Shown piece after piece: positions 1 through 8,735 of a stretch of DNA of 64,000 bases. Each line of letters begins with the position of its first letter. Positions within the stretch are counted from its first letter, which is position 1. The stretch lies in the NCBI RefSeq assembly GCF_000963965.1, contig NZ_BAMX01000006.1:124001-188000 (forward strand), given 5' to 3'. Made by a program: the position numbers and the translations under genes. The DNA comes from Acetobacter orientalis (GTDB lineage Bacteria > Pseudomonadota > Alphaproteobacteria > Acetobacterales > Acetobacteraceae). The notes below the pieces were generated by a model that had not been told where the DNA came from, ran no database searches, and saw only the letters and a program-made list of their open reading frames with translations.

Positions 1-114
1 CGCTCTGCTACAGCCCGCGCTCAATCTGGTTAATGAACCTGTTTGTTTTGTCTACAATATGGCTTTTGCCGCCATTTGTAGTCTTTTAAGATTTGTTTGG
101 AGGGGCTCGGGCCC
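1..114. other. upstream region of rpmF
   Basis: No gene could be assigned here; the short open frames do not resemble a known protein. A TACAAT hexamer at 53-58 could be a -10 element, but no convincing -35 lies 16-18 bases upstream, so I do not call a promoter. GGAG at about 99-102 is the likely ribosome-binding site of rpmF. Confidence 0.3.
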
Positions 115-318
115 ATGGCTGTACCTAAAAGAAAAACCTCGCCTTCACGTCGTGGCATGCGTCGCAGCCATGAAGCACTTCGTGTGGAGGCTCATGCTGA
201 ATGCTCAAACTGTGGCGAACTGAAACGCCCACACAACATCTGCAGCCACTGCGGCCACTACGATGGTCGTGAAGTGATTGCAGCTGGTAAAGCACTGAAA
301 GTCGCCGTTCGCGCCTGA
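115..318 (+). CDS. rpmF: 50S ribosomal protein L32
   Basis: This is a small basic protein of the large ribosomal subunit. The ATG at 115 opens the standard L32 start [20 protein letters not shown] and has GGAG about 12 bases upstream. A TTG 18 bases earlier in the same frame would add a non-conserved leader and is rejected. Residues C30, C33, C43 and C46 form a four-cysteine zinc ribbon, so this is the zinc-binding (C+) form, which often responds to zinc supply in bacteria. The 67-residue length suits the alphaproteobacterial family. It heads the conserved rpmF-plsX-fabH-ihfA-merR block. Confidence 0.97.
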   Translation: MAVPKRKTSPSRRGMRRSHEALRVEAHAECSNCGELKRPHNICSHCGHYDGREVIAAGKALKVAVRA

Positions 319-328
319 TTTCAGGTTT

Positions 329-361
329 GTGCCCTTAACCCAATAAACAGATTAAGGGCAC
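329..361. other. intergenic stem-loop between rpmF and plsX
   Basis: GTGCCCTTAA at 329-338 and TTAAGGGCAC at 352-361 form a perfect 10-base-pair stem with a 13-base loop. No T-run follows, so it is not a standard terminator. It could be a processing or partial-attenuation element separating abundant L32 synthesis from the lipid genes. That role is inference. Confidence 0.55.
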
Positions 362-409
362 AGAACACGTATTAGGAGTGGGTATCTGCGGTATGGCAGA
401 GAAGTAGGC

Positions 410-1516
410 ATGAGCAATAGAGAGATTCCAGAAACATCCGTGTCAGAACAGAGTGAGGTGTACAGCCTTGCTGTAGACGGAATGGGTGGAGATGGTGCTC
501 CCGATGTGGTCGTAGCCGGACTTGCCCTTGCAGCAGATCGTCACCCCGGTATGCGTGTGCTTCTGACGGGCGATGAAGCAAAGCTTCGCCCGCTGCTAGC
601 CAAGCACCCGAAAGCAGAAGCCATTTGCACCATCTGGCATACAGATGAGTCCATTCCCATGGAAATGAAGCCGACCGCAGCCCTTCGGGTACGGAAGTCT
701 TCCATGCGCCTGGGAATGGATGCTGTAGCCAGTGGGCGTGCGCGTGGCGTTGTTTCTGCCGGTAATAGCGGTGCTATGCTCGCGTTAGCTAAAATTGTCG
801 TCAAGACCATGCCCGGTATCTCACGCCCGGCCATGGCAGCTATCAGCCCAACTGTTAAGGGTGATGTTGTCATGCTTGATCTTGGGGCCAATATAGCCTG
901 CGACTGGCGTAATCTTGTAGAATTTGCCGTAATGGGTGAGGCCTTTGCCAAGGCTGTTCTTGGCCTGCCAGCCCCCCGTATTGGCCTGCTTAATATTGGG
1001 TCTGAAGAGCTCAAGGGCGATGAAAAATTGCGCATTGCGGCCGAAGTGCTGCGCGCAAGCCCCTTGGCTGCCCAATTTCATGGCTTTGTAGAAGGCCATG
1101 ACATTACCGCTGGCACGACAGATGTTGTTGTGACCGATGGTTTTACCGGCAATGTGGCGCTTAAAACAGGCGAGGGGGTGCTTAAAATGGCAACCGCCCT
1201 GTTACGTCAGGTCTTTAGCCGTAGCCTTGTTGCCAAGCTTGGCTACCTGCTTGTGCGCCCCGGTTTGGAGCGTATGAAGGAATGGCTTGACCCGCGCCGC
1301 TATAACGGTGCCGTATTTGTTGGCCTAAATGGCGTAGTTGTGAAGTCTCACGGTGGCACCGATGCAGAAGGGTTTGCCGCCGCAGTTGATGTTGCCATGG
1401 ACATGGTAACACATGGCTTCAATGATGGTATGCGTGAACGGCTCTCACTCATGGGGGCACTTTTGTCGCATCAGCAATCCTCGATAGAGCGTGAGCCAGC
1501 AGAAGCGGTCTCTTAA
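410..1516 (+). CDS. plsX: phosphate acyltransferase PlsX
   Basis: PlsX converts acyl-ACP and phosphate to acyl-phosphate, the donor for PlsY in the first step of phospholipid synthesis. It works as a peripheral membrane enzyme. The protein has 368 residues. The family signature DGMGGDGAP lies at residues 23-31, followed by the conserved GNSGA and DLGAN segments and a C-terminal GGTDAEGF-type stretch. The first 20 residues are a non-conserved extension. It sits between rpmF and fabH, the usual bacterial order, which couples ribosome and membrane synthesis. No obvious promoter lies between it and rpmF. Confidence 0.97.
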   Translation: MSNREIPETSVSEQSEVYSLAVDGMGGDGAPDVVVAGLALAADRHPGMRVLLTGDEAKLRPLLAKHPKAEAICTIWHTDESIPMEMKPTAALRVRKSSMRLGMDAVASGRARGVVSAGNSGAMLALAKIVVKTMPGISRPAMAAISPTVKGDVVMLDLGANIACDWRNLVEFAVMGEAFAKAVLGLPAPRIGLLNIGSEELKGDEKLRIAAEVLRASPLAAQFHGFVEGHDITAGTTDVVVTDGFTGNVALKTGEGVLKMATALLRQVFSRSLVAKLGYLLVRPGLERMKEWLDPRRYNGAVFVGLNGVVVKSHGGTDAEGFAAAVDVAMDMVTHGFNDGMRERLSLMGALLSHQQSSIEREPAEAVS

Positions 1517-1588
1517 CGCACAATGAATGAAGAGCGGCGTGCTGCGTGCTGAATGCAGCCCGGCGTGCCGAACAATGAAAGAGCAGAG

Positions 1589-2554
1589 ATGGCGAGACGT
1601 TCGCTTCTGGTAGGGTTTGGCGGCTTTTTGCCAGATCGGGTCGTAACCAACGATGAACTGGCAGCCCGACTTGAGACCTCTGACGAGTGGATAAAAACCC
1701 GTACCGGTATTACCCGCCGCCATATTGCAGGCCCACAAGACACCGCAACAAGCATGGGGGCCGCAGCTGCGCGTAAAGCGCTAGAGTATGCAGGCCTAAC
1801 AGCAGCAGATATTGATGCGGTTATTGTGGGTACCTCCACCCCAGACCAAGCCTTTCCCGCAACGGCTGTGCGTATTCAGGCTGAGTTGGGTATGGCGCAG
1901 GGTTTTGCGTTTGATATTGCGGCTGCCTGCTCTGGCTTTATTTTTGCGCTTGCAACAGCAGACTCGTTCATTCGCTCAGGCCAAGCGCGTAATGTGCTTG
2001 TTATTGGCAGCGAAGTTTATTCTCGCATTGTAGACTGGTCTGACCGTGGCACCTGTGTGCTCTTTGGTGATGGCGCAGGCGCTGTTGTGCTAAGTGGCAC
2101 AGACGAGGCTGGTAAAGCAGGCTTGCTCTCTACCCATTTGCATTCTGATGGCACCGCGGGTGACCTGTTGTATGTTGATGGCGCAGTAGGTCGCCGCGAC
2201 ATGAGCGGCCACCTTAAAATGAGCGGGCGTGACGTGTTCCGTCATGCCGTGGCCAAGCTGTCTTCTTCTGTTGATGAAGCGCTTGAGGCAGAAGGCCTGT
2301 CTTACAGCGATGTATCTTGGCTGGTGCCACATCAAGCCAATATTCGCATTATTGAAGGGGTGGGCAAAAAGCTGGGGCTACCGCCAGAGCGGGTTGTGGT
2401 CACGGTAGACCGGCACGCCAATACGTCAGCCGCTTCGATTCCCTTGGCTTTAGATGAAGCCGTGCGTGATGGGCGCATCAAAAAAGGTGATCTTGTGTTG
2501 ATGGAAGCCTTGGGCGGCGGTCTTACATGGGGTTCTGCGCTGGCTCGCTTGTAG
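1589..2554 (+). CDS. fabH: beta-ketoacyl-ACP synthase III
   Basis: FabH condenses acetyl-CoA with malonyl-ACP to start type II fatty acid synthesis. The catalytic triad is visible as C114 (AAACSGF), H248 (VPHQANIRI) and N278 (RHANTSAAS), close to the spacing of the E. coli enzyme. I chose ATG 1589, giving 321 residues, because MARRSLLVGF matches the family start. An in-frame ATG at 1553 would add 12 non-conserved residues, and neither site has a strong Shine-Dalgarno sequence. It lies about 70 bases downstream of plsX in the same operon. Confidence 0.96.
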   Translation: MARRSLLVGFGGFLPDRVVTNDELAARLETSDEWIKTRTGITRRHIAGPQDTATSMGAAAARKALEYAGLTAADIDAVIVGTSTPDQAFPATAVRIQAELGMAQGFAFDIAAACSGFIFALATADSFIRSGQARNVLVIGSEVYSRIVDWSDRGTCVLFGDGAGAVVLSGTDEAGKAGLLSTHLHSDGTAGDLLYVDGAVGRRDMSGHLKMSGRDVFRHAVAKLSSSVDEALEAEGLSYSDVSWLVPHQANIRIIEGVGKKLGLPPERVVVTVDRHANTSAASIPLALDEAVRDGRIKKGDLVLMEALGGGLTWGSALARL

Positions 2555-2603
2555 TGTAACCCCCTAAAAAACACCTCATTATACAGATTGAATTGACGGC
2601 AAC

Positions 2604-2948
2604 ATGGAAAGTGATACTTTGCTTTCTATGGAAACTGTCACGCGTGCATCTCTGGTGGAAAGCATCTATCAGCAGGTTGGGCTGTCCCGGAAAGATTCAG
2701 CCGTTTTTCTGGAAGATATTCTGGAAACGGTCATGCTTGCGCTTGAAAAAGGCGAGAGCGTGAAAATCAGCGGTTTCGGGACGTTCTCTGTTCGCCAAAA
2801 AGGCCAGCGGAGTGGGCGTAATCCTAAAACGGGGGAGGAGGTGCCAATATTGCCTCGCTCTGTTTTGGTGTTTCGACCGAGTCAGCTCCTTCGAGCGCAG
2901 GTCAATCACGAAGTGATTGATGGCGATATGGAAGATGAGCATGACTGA
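2604..2948 (+). CDS. ihfA: integration host factor subunit alpha
   Basis: IHF alpha is a DNA-bending nucleoid protein that pairs with IHF beta (8234-8521, minus strand). The HU/IHF fold is complete. [16 protein letters not shown] is followed by the [12 protein letters not shown] beta-arm whose proline intercalates into DNA. The first ATG gives 114 residues; an internal ATG at 2628 would give 106, nearer the usual 100, and start choice is uncertain because neither has a clear ribosome-binding site. The stop codon overlaps the merR start at 2941, so the two are probably translationally coupled. Confidence 0.93.
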   Translation: MESDTLLSMETVTRASLVESIYQQVGLSRKDSAVFLEDILETVMLALEKGESVKISGFGTFSVRQKGQRSGRNPKTGEEVPILPRSVLVFRPSQLLRAQVNHEVIDGDMEDEHD

Positions 2949-3849
2949 AGGCACCTATCAGGCACGCGCTTCTCTGTATTCGGGCGTGCCTGAAAGTTTG
3001 GACGACATGTTGCGGTCTGATAAAGGGCCGCACGCTTTCCGTACCATTAGCGAAGTAGCCGACGAACTGCATGTGCCGCAGCATGTGTTGCGGTTTTGGG
3101 AAACGCGTTTTGAGCAGGTACGCCCACTAAAGCGTGGGGGTGGGCGGCGTTATTACCGCCCCGCCGATATAGAGCTCCTGCGTACAATTGCAGATTTGCT
3201 TTACGATAAAAATTACACCGTTAAGGGCGTGCAAAAAATTCTGGCGGAAAAAAACCACCAGACCCAAGCGCGTGTGCCGAGTGTGGCTGCCCCCGTTGTG
3301 AGCCTGCCCGAACAGCCTTTGGCCGAGGGTGCGACTATTGTTCTGGAGCCTGAAATTTTACATCAGGCAGAAGAATATACACCAGAAGAAGACCTTGCGC
3401 CTGAGCCACCTGCTTTGCTGGCAACTGAGGAAGAAGAGGCGCCAACAGCCTTTTATGCCCCAGAGCAAGAGGCTGATGTGCCGCCCGAAACGTGGGGGCA
3501 AGATGAGCCAGAAAGCCAGCCGGTGGTATGGCGCTCTTCTGCGCAGGCCAGTGCTGAGCAGCCAACAGGCTACGAGTTTGATTTGGCCCATGTGCCAGAC
3601 CACGGTGCGGCCGTTGTCAGCGCCGAAATGAATGAGTGGCAAAAATTAGCGACAGAAACAGACCATAGTGTACGGGTTGATGAAGTGATTTCTATTTCCG
3701 AAAATATGGTCGTTAAAGCGGCACAGCCACAGCAGAACGTTGCCCAGAGTGTAGATGCCGAGCTGCTGCGCGTTAATTCTCGCTTACGGCATGACCTAAA
3801 AGACATTTTGGTTGAGCTTGAAGCGCTGCGTGCACGTCTTTCTGCATAA
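2941..3849 (+). CDS. MerR family transcriptional regulator
   Basis: The N-terminal third carries a MerR-type winged helix: [20 protein letters not shown], then [12 protein letters not shown] and the VKGVQKIL wing. The middle is acidic and proline-rich and likely disordered, and the last 40 residues look coiled-coil ([20 protein letters not shown]). No metal- or drug-binding domain is visible, so this is the uncharacterised MerR subtype found beside ihfA in alphaproteobacteria. I chose ATG 2941 because GGAAG stands 6 bases upstream. It overlaps ihfA by 8 bases. The target is unknown. Confidence 0.88.
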   Translation: MTEGTYQARASLYSGVPESLDDMLRSDKGPHAFRTISEVADELHVPQHVLRFWETRFEQVRPLKRGGGRRYYRPADIELLRTIADLLYDKNYTVKGVQKILAEKNHQTQARVPSVAAPVVSLPEQPLAEGATIVLEPEILHQAEEYTPEEDLAPEPPALLATEEEEAPTAFYAPEQEADVPPETWGQDEPESQPVVWRSSAQASAEQPTGYEFDLAHVPDHGAAVVSAEMNEWQKLATETDHSVRVDEVISISENMVVKAAQPQQNVAQSVDAELLRVNSRLRHDLKDILVELEALRARLSA

Positions 3850-3912
3850 AAACTAGAAAAGGTGGCTTGTGCCTTTCTGGTTAGGCTGCTAAAGACCTCT
3901 TCACCAAGCAAA

Positions 3913-3986
3913 CGGGCAGTAGCGCAGTCTGGTAGCGCATCAGTCTGGGGGACTGGGGGTCGTGGGTTCGAATCCCGCCTGCCCGA
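3913..3986 (+). tRNA. tRNA-Pro (anticodon GGG)
   Basis: A full cloverleaf can be folded. The acceptor CGGGCAG pairs with CTGCCCG, the anticodon stem TCAGT pairs with ACTGG around loop CTGGGGG (anticodon GGG, G37), and the T arm is GTGGG-TTCGAAT-CCCGC. Discriminator A is at 3986, and CCA is not encoded. It reads CCC and CCU proline codons. A terminator follows at 4029. Confidence 0.97.
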
Positions 3987-4028
3987 TATTTGGTTTGCTT
4001 GTTTTTCTGAAAAATCAGAATAGTAAAT

Positions 4029-4055
4029 GGGTGTTCGTTACTGAACACCCTTTTG
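4029..4055 (+). terminator. Rho-independent terminator after tRNA-Pro
   Basis: GGGTGTTC at 4029-4036 pairs perfectly with GAACACCC at 4043-4050 and is followed by TTTTGTT. It also borders the end of the convergent permease gene on the minus strand. Confidence 0.8.
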
Positions 4056-5192
4056 TTATTCCGGCTGTATTAAGTTCTGTTCGCGTGTGTTGCTTACAGT
4101 CCAGCGGCGCCACAGCAGGTCTAGCGCTGCCATAGCCGCAGGGCCAACAAACAGCCCGATAAGCCCCCATGTTTCAGCACCACCTAAAATGCCAAGCAAT
4201 ACCCAAAGAAAGGGGAGTTTGGTGCTGCCGCCAATTAAAACCGGGCGCACAAAATGGTCTGCAATGAAAATAATAACCGCCCCAATGCAAAAAGCTGCAA
4301 TGCCCGCAATAGAAGAACCTTGCGCTAAAATAAGGAGCGACACAAAGCCAATGGCAAACATGGCGCAAAAAGGAATCATGGCGGCAACGCCGGTAATAAC
4401 GCCAAAAAGGGTAGGGTGTGGGGCACCACATAAAAAGTAAATCAGGCCCATTATGGCCCCTTCAGCAATGCCGACCAGCACCAGCCCTTGTACCGTGCCA
4501 TGAATGGACGCAACAATTTGGCGGGCAATAACCTCACCACGTTTGCCAAATGCGCGGCGTGAGGCAATGCGACATTGATGAATAACTGAGCTGCCATCTT
4601 TGTAGAGAAAAAACAGCGTCACGATCGAAAAACAGAACAGCGTGCCACGGTGGGCAATTTGTGCGCCTACGGCTTTGGTAATGGCAACGCCTTTGCTGTC
4701 TAACGCGCCAGTTAGGCCCGAAACATCTTCTGGGTTTGCAAGATGGGCTTGCCACCAGTTGGTAAGTGTTTGGCTCCCAAACGGCAGGCGGGTAATGGCA
4801 TCGGGCACCGGCACGCCAGACTGGCGTGCTTTTTCCAGCCAACCAAGAGCGCTTTGGGCTTCGCCTACGGCTTCAAGCGTAATTAAAAGCAGCGGTATGA
4901 CAAAAATAAGGGTCATGGCTAAAGTAAACAAAAAGGGCAGGAGCGGCCCTTTTGCAGCCTTGGGCCAGGCAACTTGCGCCCGTGTGTAAAGCGGCCATGT
5001 TGCCACGGCAAATACACACCCCCACACCAACGCAGGCATAAAGCCCTGAATAGTGTACAGAGCAATTGCCAGAATAAAGAGAGCCAAAACGTTACGTGCA
5101 ACCTCTTGCCCGCGGCGAGACCTATGGCTGGCTTTTACAAGGGTACAGCGCGGTGGCCCCGCTGGTTTAGTCTGGTTTGTTGTCTCTGACAT
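4056..5192 (-). CDS. AI-2E family transporter (YdiK/PerM-like permease)
   Basis: This is a polytopic inner-membrane protein of about 378 residues with some 7-8 hydrophobic helices, of the family once called UPF0118. Members export small molecules or act as antiporters; the substrate here cannot be inferred. The pattern of an N-terminal helical pair, a large soluble loop (roughly residues 110-200) and a C-terminal helix cluster rich in glycine (LLGILGGAETWGLIGLFVGP) is typical. ATG 5192 is chosen because AAAAGGAG lies about 11 bases upstream; the frame extends 11 codons further without support. It is divergent from murJ. Confidence 0.85.
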   Translation of the reverse strand: MSETTNQTKPAGPPRCTLVKASHRSRRGQEVARNVLALFILAIALYTIQGFMPALVWGCVFAVATWPLYTRAQVAWPKAAKGPLLPFLFTLAMTLIFVIPLLLITLEAVGEAQSALGWLEKARQSGVPVPDAITRLPFGSQTLTNWWQAHLANPEDVSGLTGALDSKGVAITKAVGAQIAHRGTLFCFSIVTLFFLYKDGSSVIHQCRIASRRAFGKRGEVIARQIVASIHGTVQGLVLVGIAEGAIMGLIYFLCGAPHPTLFGVITGVAAMIPFCAMFAIGFVSLLILAQGSSIAGIAAFCIGAVIIFIADHFVRPVLIGGSTKLPFLWVLLGILGGAETWGLIGLFVGPAAMAALDLLWRRWTVSNTREQNLIQPE

Positions 5193-5406
5193 TCGTGGCA
5201 AAACTCCTTTTGCGCAGCCCAACAAATGGTGCGGTGGTCTTGTCGTGCGCGCCTACGGCTATGGGGTCGAGCACGAATAGTGATAGGCACCGTTCATAAG
5301 GTAGCATAATGACTGTTTTATAAAGGCATAAGAGGCTGAAAGGCTTTCTGGTGCTTTATACTGTGCCTTGCGGCTTTGGTCTTGGTTGTTTTTACACGTA
5401 GGTCTC

Positions 5407-6948
5407 ATGTTCAGAAGTTTTCTTACTGTTGGTGGCTGGACAATGCTCAGCCGTATTCTCGGCTTAGTGCGTGACCAACTCTTGGCGGCCTTTATGGGGG
5501 CCGGAGCTTTGCAAGATGCGTACCAAGTAGCTTTTAGGTTGCCTAATATGTTCCGCCGTCTGTTTGGCGAGGGTGCATTTAACGCTGCTTTTGTGCCGCT
5601 TTTTTCTTCTGTCCTGACCAAGGAGGGGGTACCAGAGGCCCGCAATTTTGCCCGGCGTGCGTTAGGTGTCATGCTGGTTTGGCTGGTATTTTTGTGCGTA
5701 CTGGGCGAGGTGTTTATGCCTCAGGTTTTACGCATAATCGCCCCCGGTTTTATGCAGCACGGAGACCGCTACACGCTTGGGGTAAGTTTAAGCCGCATTA
5801 CCTTTCCTTATTTGGTGCTTATTTGTGCTGCGGCTTTGGTTGCGGGTGTCTTAAATGGGCTGCACAAGTTTAGTATGGCTGCGGCGGCGTATCTGGCCTT
5901 TAACGTGGTTGGTATTGCGGCCATTGTATTTGCTGCCCCCTTTATGCCTAATGTGGCCTATGCTGCGGCATGGGGTGTTACTGCATCTGGGGTGGTACAA
6001 TTAGGATTGTTGCTGTGGGCCTGCCACCGGGCAGGGTTTGGGCTTATGCCCTTGCCGCCCCGTTTAACGCCGCGTATTAAATTGCTGGTGCGCCGTATGG
6101 TACCTGGCCTTATTGGCAGCGGTGTTGGCCAAATTAACCTGACAATAGATACAATTATTGCAACGCTTCTGCCCTCTGGCAGCGTGTCGCTTATGTATTT
6201 TGCTGACCGCATTAACCAGTTGCCGTTGGGCGTGTTGGGGGCTGCGGCAGGCACAACCTTGTTGCCAGTGCTCACACGCCATTTAGCAGCAGGAGACCAC
6301 GTAGCCGCGCGTGATGCCCAAAACCGCTCCATTGACTATGTTTTATTACTTACTCTACCGGCTGTTGCGGGGTTAATGGTGCTGGCCGGCCCTATTATGA
6401 TTGTGCTTTTTGGCCACGGCGCTTTTACCGAGCACGATGCGCTCCTTTCTGCGCAAGCCTTGCGCGCTTACGCTTTGGGGTTACCTGCTTTTGTCATGGT
6501 TAAGGTTCTCTCTCCCGCTTTTTTTGCACGGGGTGATACGCGTACACCTGTTTATATCGGTATTGGTATTTTGGTTTTTAATTTTGGCCTCAATTTAGCA
6601 CTCATGAAGCCGTTGCTGCATGTCGGCCCGCCTTTAGCCAGTAGTATTGCCGCATTTTTTAACGTGGCGTGTTTGGCTTTTATTTTACATCGCCGCAAAT
6701 CTCTAGAGCTTGAAGGGCAGACCAAACGCCGCATTGGCTTAACGATTGTGGCCTCTGGCATAATGGGCGGTGTGGTATGGCTTTTGGGGCAAGGGGTTGT
6801 GTTTCCTCATAATTTTTGGGCGCGTAGTGTGTGGTTAGGCGGCATGGTTATGGCGGGAGCCGGGGTGTATGCTGTTCTTTTGTATATGCTGGGGTTGGCT
6901 GACCTTGCGCGTATTGTTGCGCGGTTGCGCAGTAAGCTCAGCCGGTAG
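5407..6948 (+). CDS. murJ: lipid II flippase MurJ (MviN family)
   Basis: MurJ moves the peptidoglycan precursor lipid II across the inner membrane. The 513-residue protein has about 14 hydrophobic helices and opens with the conserved GGWTMLSRILGLVRDQLLA, followed by RLPNMFRRLFGEGAFNAAFVP, both strong MurJ signatures. ATG 5407 is taken as the start because the family begins near MFRSFLTV; the upstream in-frame extension is not conserved. In many alphaproteobacteria murJ follows glnD, but here glnD is 28 kb away. The udgX gene follows after 16 bases and may share the transcript. Confidence 0.95.
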   Translation: MFRSFLTVGGWTMLSRILGLVRDQLLAAFMGAGALQDAYQVAFRLPNMFRRLFGEGAFNAAFVPLFSSVLTKEGVPEARNFARRALGVMLVWLVFLCVLGEVFMPQVLRIIAPGFMQHGDRYTLGVSLSRITFPYLVLICAAALVAGVLNGLHKFSMAAAAYLAFNVVGIAAIVFAAPFMPNVAYAAAWGVTASGVVQLGLLLWACHRAGFGLMPLPPRLTPRIKLLVRRMVPGLIGSGVGQINLTIDTIIATLLPSGSVSLMYFADRINQLPLGVLGAAAGTTLLPVLTRHLAAGDHVAARDAQNRSIDYVLLLTLPAVAGLMVLAGPIMIVLFGHGAFTEHDALLSAQALRAYALGLPAFVMVKVLSPAFFARGDTRTPVYIGIGILVFNFGLNLALMKPLLHVGPPLASSIAAFFNVACLAFILHRRKSLELEGQTKRRIGLTIVASGIMGGVVWLLGQGVVFPHNFWARSVWLGGMVMAGAGVYAVLLYMLGLADLARIVARLRSKLSR

Positions 6949-6964
6949 AAGATAGGGGGCTGCA

Positions 6965-8209
6965 ATGGCGGAGGTTATTCTGGCGCATGAAGTCGATATG
7001 GCAACATGGCGGCAGGCTGCTAGAATGCACATCGCTCAAGCAACCCAACCAGATGCGCTTTCGTGGCATGTTTTGCCTGCTGAGCAGCTCTTTCGCCCAG
7101 ACCTTACGTTAGTCTCGCGGTTTAATATGGAGGGCGTGGCACCACTCGTTTTGCCGCGCCAGTTTGTTGCGTTCCTTGTGCTGGCGTTTCAAGCTAAGGA
7201 TAGTAGCCGCTTTGCTCTGTTTTATCGGCTGGTTTATCGTCTTGTGTACGAAAAACACTCTTTTGCCAGCCTGCAAAACGATACTGATATGCAAACCTTG
7301 GTCGCTCTTGCTGCCGCTGTTAAGCAAGAAACACTACGATTTAGGGCTGCATTTTCTGCCAAACTCAGGCACGGTTTGCCAACTGTATGGCAGTATGAGC
7401 CTGAGCACTATTGTGTAGAAGCAAACGCAAAATTCTGCCGTGCTCTTGCCCCTAGGCCGTGGGAAATTACGACGCCTTACCGTAGTATGAAATGGGATGG
7501 TCAGACACTGCTGTTTGGCGCTCCCTCTACAGAAAACCAATGGCAGCCAGATGGCCAAGGGGCTTGGAGTGGTTACCCCAACACAACCTTAGTACCAACG
7601 TATAAGGAGGTAATTGGGGCGGCAACGCTTGACCAGCTACGCTCAGAAGCCATGGACTGTAGGGCCTGTGCCTTATGGGAGCCAGCCCAACGCACCGTGT
7701 TTGGTGAGGGGCCAGAAACAGCACGCGTGATGTTTGTTGGAGAGCAACCCGGAGACCAAGAAGATAAACTTGGCCGCCCCTTTGTAGGGCCAGCGGGGCA
7801 TGTTTTTGATCGTGCCTTGCAAGAGGTGGGGTTAAAGCGCGAAGAGGTTTATGTAACCAATGCGGTTAAGCATTTTCGCTTTACGTGGCGAGGCACGGAC
7901 CGGCTGCACCAAAAGCCCGAACAAACCCATATGGCAGCCTGCCGCGTATGGCTTGAGGCCGAGCAGCGTATGGTGCGCCCCACTTTAATTGTGATGTTAG
8001 GTGCAACGGCAGCGCAGACAATACTAAAGCGGCCTATAACGATTTCCAGAGAAAGATCACGATTATTTGAACTTGAGCCGGGTGTCTCAGGACTCGTGAC
8101 AGTGCACCCATCTTACCTACTGCGTTTACAAAACGAGGCGGATAAAGAGCGAGCATACGCTCGGTTTACGAGCGACCTAAAAATGGCAGCACAGTTTGTT
8201 GGGGTGTAA
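6965..8209 (+). CDS. DUF4130-UdgX fusion, uracil-DNA binding protein
   Basis: The protein has 414 residues. Residues 1 to about 200 resemble the DUF4130 'probable DNA metabolism' domain, and residues about 220-414 are a family-4-like uracil-DNA glycosylase of the UdgX type. Motif A is GEQPGDQED at 259-267, the HPSYLLR motif lies near the C terminus, and a loop TDRLHQKP carries H315. In characterised UdgX the equivalent histidine attacks the sugar and cross-links the enzyme to DNA. Iron-sulfur ligands visible are C232, C235 and C326; I could not place a fourth cysteine. ATG 6965 has AGGGGG upstream. The radical-SAM partner that often neighbours DUF4130 is not adjacent. Confidence 0.9.
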   Translation: MAEVILAHEVDMATWRQAARMHIAQATQPDALSWHVLPAEQLFRPDLTLVSRFNMEGVAPLVLPRQFVAFLVLAFQAKDSSRFALFYRLVYRLVYEKHSFASLQNDTDMQTLVALAAAVKQETLRFRAAFSAKLRHGLPTVWQYEPEHYCVEANAKFCRALAPRPWEITTPYRSMKWDGQTLLFGAPSTENQWQPDGQGAWSGYPNTTLVPTYKEVIGAATLDQLRSEAMDCRACALWEPAQRTVFGEGPETARVMFVGEQPGDQEDKLGRPFVGPAGHVFDRALQEVGLKREEVYVTNAVKHFRFTWRGTDRLHQKPEQTHMAACRVWLEAEQRMVRPTLIVMLGATAAQTILKRPITISRERSRLFELEPGVSGLVTVHPSYLLRLQNEADKERAYARFTSDLKMAAQFVGV

Positions 8210-8233
8210 GGCCAATACTGTGGCCCTTTAGAG

Positions 8234-8521
8234 CTAACCAGATTTTTTATTAAGGCGGATATGAAGTTCTTTTCCGGTTTTAAAAAACGGAATGAATTTT
8301 TTAGAGACTTCTACCTGCTCGCCCGTTTTTGGGTTGCGGCCAATACGGGGGTCTCTTTCTTTGACGGAAAATGCACCAAAACCGCGCAGTTCTATGCGGT
8401 TATTTTCGGCTAAATTGTCAGAAATAGTGCCAAAGACAGTGTTCACAATGAGTGTGACATCTTTGAGTTGCAGGTTGGGGTGCTTCCTCATTAGGGCGGC
8501 AATGAGTTCAGATTTTGTCAT
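8234..8521 (-). CDS. ihfB: integration host factor subunit beta
   Basis: The 95-residue HU/IHF-fold protein begins MTKSELIAALMRKHPNL and has RIELRGFGAFSV followed by the [15 protein letters not shown]-binding arm. The RGFG and PRIGRNPKTG pattern fits IHF beta better than HU. It would form a heterodimer with ihfA at 2604. The ATG at 8521 has GGAAGG six bases upstream. It is convergent with udgX, 24 bases away, with no clear terminator between them. Confidence 0.94.
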   Translation of the reverse strand: MTKSELIAALMRKHPNLQLKDVTLIVNTVFGTISDNLAENNRIELRGFGAFSVKERDPRIGRNPKTGEQVEVSKKFIPFFKTGKELHIRLNKKSG

Positions 8522-8679
8522 GCTAACCTTCCAGGCTCATACAATCTGATACAACAAGGCAGAGAAAACAGGTGCAGAGCAAAAAACAACCGTGCTCGTG
8601 GCAATAAAATCTGTAACCTGACGCCAGCTTTACAAGCAGCGCTTTTAGACTTTCGCTATAGTTAACCGCTTCGTCAATA

Positions 8680-8723
8680 TATAAATGCCCGATACCCACG
8701 AACCAGAGGAATGGGTACCGGGC
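8680..8723 (-). terminator. probable terminator after mucR
   Basis: On the minus strand GCCCGGTACCCA (8723-8712) pairs with TGGGTATCGGGC (8698-8687) through one G-U pair and is followed by an AT-rich ATTTATATATTG tract. The stem is strong but the T-run is interrupted, so it may be a weak or Rho-assisted terminator. The rest of 8522-8735 shows nothing I can assign. Confidence 0.5.
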
Positions 8724-8735
8724 AAAGTCTAATTT

